Part shown: one piece after another, positions 58,072 through 64,000 of the stretch | Layout: every line of letters starts with the position of its first letter | Numbering within the stretch: position 1 is the first letter of the stretch | Origin: Gaeumannomyces sp. JS-464 | Taxonomy: Eukaryota; Ascomycota; Sordariomycetes; Magnaporthales; Magnaporthaceae | DNA: 64,000 nucleotides | Direction: 5' to 3' | Assembly: GCA_002197995.1 (NCBI GenBank) | Contig: NGZR01000002.1 | Location: 2,480,001 to 2,544,000, forward strand | The notes under the pieces: model-generated | Databases searched by the model: none | Told to the model about the DNA's origin: nothing | Seen by the model: the letters and a program-made list of their open reading frames with translations, nothing else | Position numbers and translations under genes: made by a program

Positions 58072-58500
58072 ATGGAGGTGACTTCGACCGCCATCGGCGT
58101 CGCTGTCGGCGCCGGCCAAGCCGTGTACATGGTGTATGAGGAGTTGAAAGCTTTTGAAAAAGCCCCGAGCGACCTCAAGGACCTTAATGCCACGTTCCTG
58201 CAGATGGACAGGAGCAAGGACAGGACACGCAAAGCTCGACTTGACGCTCGGGAGTGCCACGTCCCGGAGACTCATGACAGCACGATTGATTGGGAGCATG
58301 AGATCGAGCGCGCCAAGAAGGAGCTTGGTGGCCAGCTCGACCTCAACCTCGCCATTGAGAAACTGAAGAGCAATGACAAGCTGCAGGTCTGCTGGGAGAG
58401 AGTACGGATATACATCAAGCAGGATGAGTTCAAGGCCCTCAACGACAAGATCTTCAAGTTGTGCTCTTTCCTGGACCGCAACTCTCTGGCCCTGGAGTAG
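58072..58500 (+). pseudogene. Fungal STAND-type N-terminal domain, truncated by a repeat
   Basis: The 142-residue frame starts MEVTSTAIGVAVGAGQAVYM and continues VYEELKAFEKAPSDLKDL, a helical N-terminal domain of the kind that precedes NTPase domains in fungal NLR-like (STAND) proteins. Then ETHDSTIDWEHEIERAKKEL, GGQLDLNLAIEKLKSNDK and KLCSFLDRNSLALE follow. The TAG stop at 58498 is the first three bases of a GGGTCC-rich repeat, so the original protein probably continued. The reading frame up to that point is clean. If the truncated product is made, it could still fold as the domain alone. Confidence 0.6.
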
Positions 58501-58687
58501 GGTTGGCGGAAACCCATGGGTCCTAAAATGGGTCCGACCCATTTGGGTCCAAAACCTATAAACAGGGGTCTTTTGGGTCTTTTTTAGGTCCTGGGTCTTT
58601 GGTTTGGGTCCATTTGGGTCCGGTCAAAGTTTGGGTAATTTTTAGGTTGGGTCCTTTAGGTCCTGGGTTTTTTTGGGTCCAAAAAAA

Positions 58688-58690
<3 letters not shown>
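58498..58690. mobile_element. hAT-like transposon end with GGGTCC subterminal repeats
   Basis: The sequence starts TAGGGTTGGCGGAAACCC and contains many copies of GGGTCC and TTGGGTCC on one strand. Such ends occur in hAT superfamily elements, whose termini usually read CAGGG; C to T would give TAGGG. The other end and any transposase are not identified. A 28-base poly-A run follows. Confidence 0.4.

Positions 58691-58718
<28 letters not shown>
58691..58718. repeat. Poly-A tract, 28 bases
   Basis: Uninterrupted A run at the border between the hAT-like end and the AT-rich block. Confidence 0.9.
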
Positions 58719-58723
<5 letters not shown>

Positions 58724-61700
58724 AATATGGCTTTTCCAGCGTTATAAATAATAAACATAATAGTTTTAACAATATTATACGGTATAATAGCGATAAATAT
58801 GCGAAATATAACTAAATTACGAATGTTAATAATGTCGTTATTATTACCATTATTATTACCTTAAATATACGTTAAATAGCGTTTGCGAATAAAAGGTTTT
58901 ATTAGCTGCTAAATTGTTAATTTAACAATTTGGGCGGAAAATAAACCAACGCAAAAGAATAAAAAAAACGCCATTTATACCATTAAGCCATTATTTTCTT
59001 TATTAATCGTTTTCGTCGTTATTTTTGTAAAATCCTTATCTATATATTAATTTTGCCAATATTTAAACCCCAATTTCTTAACTTTTGTTATTATTAAGGT
59101 TTATAACCGGAAATGTAACCGATTTTAATCGCGAAAATTCCTCTATTTTTAATTAGTTAAAAAGGTAAAAGTTTATTTTTAATAAAATAACTTAAATGTA
59201 TAGGGTAAAAGCTTACGTGGGATAAAAATAACCTATTATAGTAAATTAAGTAAAGCCGATAAGCTTTATATTTTTTGCTTGAATAGTAACTCGCTTAGCG
59301 TAAATAGCGTTAAAATTAACGGTTAAAAAATTAGTAAAATGTTATAAAATAATATGGTAATAACAAAGGTTATAACAGCAAATATACTGGCGAAAATGCA
59401 AGTGAAATATGCCTTAGCAGCCTTTTAAAAAGCATTAAAAGCAATGCGCTAAATACGCATGTTTTTGCCGAAAAGTAAGTTTTGCGTAATTTCTTTTACG
59501 ACGCGAGCGAAAGGAGCTTTAAAAATAAAAAGGTCGAACGATTTTTAATATCGCTTAATTTCGCGTAAAGCGATAGCTGGAAATAATTAGTAAAAAATGG
59601 CGAAAAAAAAAATAAAAGGTAATATATTGCCAGGTTTTTAGCGACGCTTTTTGCGACCGGCAATGGCGGCATTAACCGCCCGATTAGCTTTTGCAATAAA
59701 AGCTATATAAGGGCCTTTTCCGCCAACGAAAGGACGAAGCATAGTAAATGCGCGTTTAACAGGGCGACGGAAGCGCGGAAATGGAAAGTCGCGTAAAAGC
59801 GCCGGTAATGGTAGGCGAAATGGCGGAAAAGCGATTTAAATGCGTAAGGATTTGGGTACGCAAAGATTTGGGTAATAACGCGGGTAATAACAAAAAAAAA
59901 AGCAGGAAAATTTAAATCGAAAAAAAAAGGCGATCGAAAACTCGAAAATAAAAGTAATTCGTGCAACATTAAATTAAAGCTTAAAAAATTAACCTAATTA
60001 ATTAAAATCGAGAAAATTCACATATATTCGTTTTCGAAAAAAGCGATTTAACCGCACATTTTAATAATTATTCCTACCAACTACCCGGAATTTTAATTTT
60101 TTCCATTATAACCTTTTAACTTCCCAATTATAGCATTTCGTTTAAATTCCGCCAATTGGGTTATAATAAAGGTTATAACAGTGCTGCTAAACGCCCGCGC
60201 GCGAGCGTCGCGATCGCTATAATTATACCGTTAAAAAGAAAACGCGAAACCGACAATCGGAACACTTTTAAATCGCGTAAGCGATTTGCGAATATGGATG
60301 CCGAAAAAACTAAATGGTATAATGCGTATACGCGATTTAATATGGCGAAATCGCGCGGTTTTAAAACGCTCCGAAAAACAACTAAATACTAAACCGCTAA
60401 TCCAGCTAAGCGCTAGCTTTTAAAAGCCGAAATGGAAAAGAAAATGGTTAATAAAAAGTAAATAAGCATTATAACCTTTATTATAACTAATAATTAACAT
60501 TATTAATAGGAAAGCTAAAAGCACGTACTTCGGCGACCTTTTACGCTTTTAAAAGCACGGCTCGCTTTTTAAGCATAAAGCTAATTGGAAGATAGTTATA
60601 TAAAAAGCGATAACGAAAAGCATTAGGCTAAAAAAATCCCGACGATTACGCGAATAAATTTAAAGCTATTACGCTTTAAAAAAATATTTTAAATAAAAAA
60701 ATTTAAATATATTTATTTAATTTTTTTATTTTCGCTTTTAATTATCCTAATATGTTATTTTTAATATTTCGTTAATTTGCTATATATTAAATAAAATAGC
60801 ACGAATATACCCTCGGTAAAATCCAAATAAAATGGAATTCGAACCGACATTTTCGCCGCCATTTACTTAGCGATTTTAACGCTAAAACCATATTTAAAGG
60901 TTAACTTTTCTCCTTTTTAAAAGCATAAATATCGATCCGCGCAATACGAAACGCTAAGTCCAAAAAGAAAAGCGCAAGCGAAAAGTCCGATTTAAAATGG
61001 TAAATTTCGCATAAATTTAACAGGTAATAACAAAAGTTATAACGAATGCTAATAAACCTAAACGGCCAATTTTTTAGCATACGCTTAATAAAACCGTAAC
61101 TAGTGGGTTAAACTTTTAACATTGTACGAAAAGGTTAAATTTTTTTCGCAAAAAGCTTAAACCTTTGCTCGCGAAATTCCAAAAGTAATGCAGGCGTTTA
61201 AAAACCGCACGTTAAAGTTGCACCCCGCCGGCTTTTTATCGAAAAGACCGCTGTTTTTACTGCGGGTGCTTAGCATTAAATCGGCGCCGTTAACTCCAAA
61301 GCAATCGCAATAATAAAATAATGCGTTAAAAAACGTCGGCATATTCCGCGCAGCGCTAATGTTAGCATTAAAAGCCAAATAATTCGGCGAATAAAGTTTT
61401 AACTTTAAACTACTATTTTTCGAGTTGTAAACCGGCGCAAACGGGAAGTTTCCGCGAGTTACCCGTTTTTTTTTACATTATAAAATATTTAACTTCCATC
61501 GAACGGTTTTAGCTAAAAGGTAATAACAGAAGTAATAATAAAGGTAATAATTAAGTGACTTTGCCATTTCCAAACGGTATAACGGGATATTACTTCCAAA
61601 AAGTGGAATGTGGCTAAAAGCTTAAAACAAAAGCGCAAATGGTGGGGATAATGAAATTGCCGTTTTAAAAGCGTTTATACCGAAAAATGGAAGCATTTCG

Positions 61701-62639
61701 ACGAAAATATTGCAAGGATTTAACGCAATGGCTAATTTGGAAGTTAAAAAGGAAAAAAGGCTTTTATATCATTTTTTACCTTTTTATATAACAAGGTAAA
61801 TTAAAGCACAAAAATGATAACATTAATGCTTTTTATAACATAAAGGATTTAAATAAAATATATGTTAAATGTTTATAAAAATATTGTTTTTACGAAAAAT
61901 TAATATAAACAATTTTACGTTTAATTTATATTAAATACTATTTAAAAAAATATAACGGTGCTATAAATAATGCACATTAAATAATTTGTAAACTTATATT
62001 TTAAAAACCGTAAAAAGGTTTAATTTAAGCGAAAAATTATACTGTGGTTTATAAGCGAGTGGGCTATAGCAAAATCTTATATTAAACGCGATTTTTAATA
62101 CTTTTGTTAATTCGGTTAATTTACGTTTAAATATAACTAAATTTCAACTGGTTATATGTAATTATAACGGCGTTTATTAGTAAGTAACGCATATTAACAA
62201 GTGACGTATTTTAAAATTAATATTAAATAATATTTTTAATACTTTTATTACCTTAACTAATTTAAACTTAAATTTAACTAAATTTAAACGGGTTATATAT
62301 AACGAAATGCTTAATTTAATTTAATTTTTTAGCATTTTTATTATTACCCTTTTAAGTGTTATAAATTAACCTATATAACCTAATTTTAACGTTAAAGCTT
62401 TGCTTTATAGCTTATTTATAACCCTTTTTATAACTTCGACTTTTAGCAAATAAATTACTTTTTCGTTAATTATATCCATTTTTTTTAAGCTTTAACGCGA
62501 TTTATATTTTAAATTACCCTATAATATTTAAGTTAATTCGTAAAATTATTTAATAAAAATATATACCTAACTTTAAAAAAGTAATAATAATTTTTTTTTT
62601 AAAAAAAAAAAAATTTTTACTATGTAATTAAATATAACG
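58719..62639. other. AT-rich RIP-type block without recognised elements
   Basis: Composition is strongly AT-rich with abundant TA steps, while CpG dinucleotides persist. A few open frames exist (60156-60392 plus strand; 59703-59969 minus strand), but none is recognised and they contain runs typical of mutated DNA. A motif close to GGTAATAAC...GTTATAAC recurs at about 59356, 59871, 60159, 61023 and 61519. The block is probably the body of the hAT-like element plus other repeats. Confidence 0.5.
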
Positions 62640-64000
62640 TGGTTTATTAGTAAGTGGGGCCACATTAGTTAGTAGGCTATAACACGCGACCATGCGACAC
62701 TTTTTCTTTCGCGACCAATTTCTCCGCCCATAATAATGTTAATGGGAAACGACGAAAGCCGGGTAATGCTTACCTTTCGGGCTTTACAATCCAATTTAAA
62801 ACTAAGCATACGGGAAGCTGCAAAAATCTACTCGGTCGCGAAAATAACTTTAACGCGTCGGAAGCGGGGCCTACCTGCTCGACGCGACACTATACCCGGA
62901 TTACAAAAATTAACGGAATCCGAAAAAAAGATGCTTATTAAATACATACTCGAGCTGGATTTTCGCGCATTCCCTCCTCGGCATTTTGGTGTTAAAAATA
63001 TAGCTAACCGATTGCTCGCCGAACGCGACGCGGGTACCGTTAGCAAACGCTAGGTCGAAAAGTTCGTTAAACGCCGCCCGAAGCTCGGCACGCGCTAAAT
63101 TCGAAAGTACGATTATTAAAAAGCCAAATGCGAAAATCCCAAGCTCGTTTTTGCCTAGTTTAACCTTATGCGGAATACTGTGGCTAAATATAGCATTTTA
63201 AATAACGATATTTACAATTTCGACGAAACCGGCTTTTTTATGGGCATAATCGCCGCCGTTATGGTTATTATAACATCGGAAGGCCGTAGTAAAACAAAGC
63301 TGGTTTAGCCTGGTAACCGGAAATAGGTTATAATTATTTAAAAGGTTAACAATTACGGCTAAGCAATTCCCCTTTTTATTATCGTTAAAAGGTAATATTA
63401 TTTAGCTAATTAGTATTCGAAAACCGACTTTCCACGCGATTGGGTTATTACAACGAATTCCAACGGGTGGATTACGAACGAGCTCGGTTTAAAATAAATC
63501 CAGCATTTTAACAAACATATAGCATCGCGCGCAAATAGCCCCTATCGTTTATTAGTACTGGACGGTTACGAAAGCTATCATTCGACGAATTTCGAGCTTT
63601 ACTGCTAAAAACATAACATTATTACGCTTTACATACTTCCGCATTCGTTTTACTTTTTTTAACCGCTTAACGTTAAATGCTTTAGCTTATTAAAAAAGGC
63701 GTACGGTTAATAAATCGAAAATTTAATAAAGTTACACGTTAACCACGTAATTAAAGTCGAGTTTTTTTCGGCGTTTAAAACGGTATTTTTTGCCTTTATA
63801 ACCGAAGGAAACATTCGGGGAGGCTTTCGAAAGGCTAGCTTTGCTCCATTCGATCCGAATTCGGTTTAAAAAAGCTGGATGTAAGGTTACGAATTTTAAC
63901 TCCCCTGAAAAAGCCTTTAAACAACGCCGAACTTTGGACTTTTAAAACGCCCTAAATAACTAAGGACGCAATTTCGCAATCCGAACATATTAAAACTCGG
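62640..64000 (+). mobile_element. Second Fot1/pogo-like transposon, running off the window edge
   Basis: The transposase frame is open at 62736-63053 (MLMGNDESRVMLTFRALQSN; IREAAKIYSVAKITLTRRKR; ARRDTIPGLQKLTE; ILELDFRAFPPRHFGVKN). After stops it continues with IYNFDETGF near 63214, the first catalytic Asp. LLVLDGYESYHS near 63555 carries the second. PLNVKCF near 63660 has Asn where the third Asp is expected, next to a TAA. The element continues to the window end and is related to the copy at 28570-30422, but its start at about 62640 does not match that copy's inverted repeat by eye. Confidence 0.65.

Overview
This window looks like nuclear DNA of a filamentous ascomycete, probably Sordariomycetes and perhaps Sordariales. 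The evidence is short spliceosomal introns (50-106 nt, with GT donors, CTRAY-like branch points and CAG acceptors), GC-rich genes full of polyQ, polyG and polyA runs, fungus-specific families (HET, 2EXR, DUF2235, Pex24-type peroxin, fungal tyrosinase, Dal5-type transporter, STAND N-terminal domain), a spliced tRNA-Asp, and long AT-rich blocks that look like repeats inactivated by RIP (repeat-induced point mutation). The species is inference.

Layout. 0.4-7.9 kb is ordinary gene space: a low-complexity protein (+), a membrane alpha/beta-hydrolase-like protein (-) and a Dal5-type MFS permease (-). 9.2-17.2 kb holds a long sacsin-like HATPase gene followed by a HET-domain gene (+). Both are broken by frameshifts and by TAA/TAG codons. 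A tRNA-Asp gene lies at 17.4 kb. 18.4-23.3 kb (-) is the wreck of a secondary-metabolite locus: a 2OG-Fe(II) dioxygenase relic directly downstream of a highly reducing PKS relic in which pieces of KS, DH, CMet, KR, ACP and a condensation domain are recognisable in order.

24.6-30.8 kb is an AT-rich transposon block: a mariner-like fragment, a Ty3/gypsy-like LTR element and a Fot1/pogo-like DNA transposon nested in it. 32.7-37.4 kb carries decayed DUF2235, tyrosinase and possibly ankyrin-type genes (+). 37.5-43.6 kb is a second nest: a Ty1/copia element with 170-bp LTRs and a perfect 5-bp target duplication, sitting inside a roughly 260-bp miniature inverted-repeat element, with a second copy of that miniature element next door. 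44.5-58.5 kb is GC-rich gene space with a 2EXR protein (-), an MGNC-start protein (-), a GPI-anchored cysteine-rich protein (+), a Pex24/DysF peroxin (-), two unknown proteins and a STAND N-terminal fragment (+) cut short by a hAT-like repeat. 58.7-64 kb is another RIP-type block ending in a second Fot1/pogo-like transposase.

Genes that work together: the PKS and dioxygenase relics were probably one biosynthetic cluster. The sacsin-like, HET and STAND-type genes belong to families tied to fungal self/non-self recognition, but none here appears intact. Only the first gene and the MFS permease read cleanly from start to stop, and the STAND-N fragment is open until the repeat. Nearly every other gene has one or more single-base frameshifts, so either decay is widespread or the consensus has indel errors. 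Exon joins were made by eye; gene ends in broken loci are approximate.
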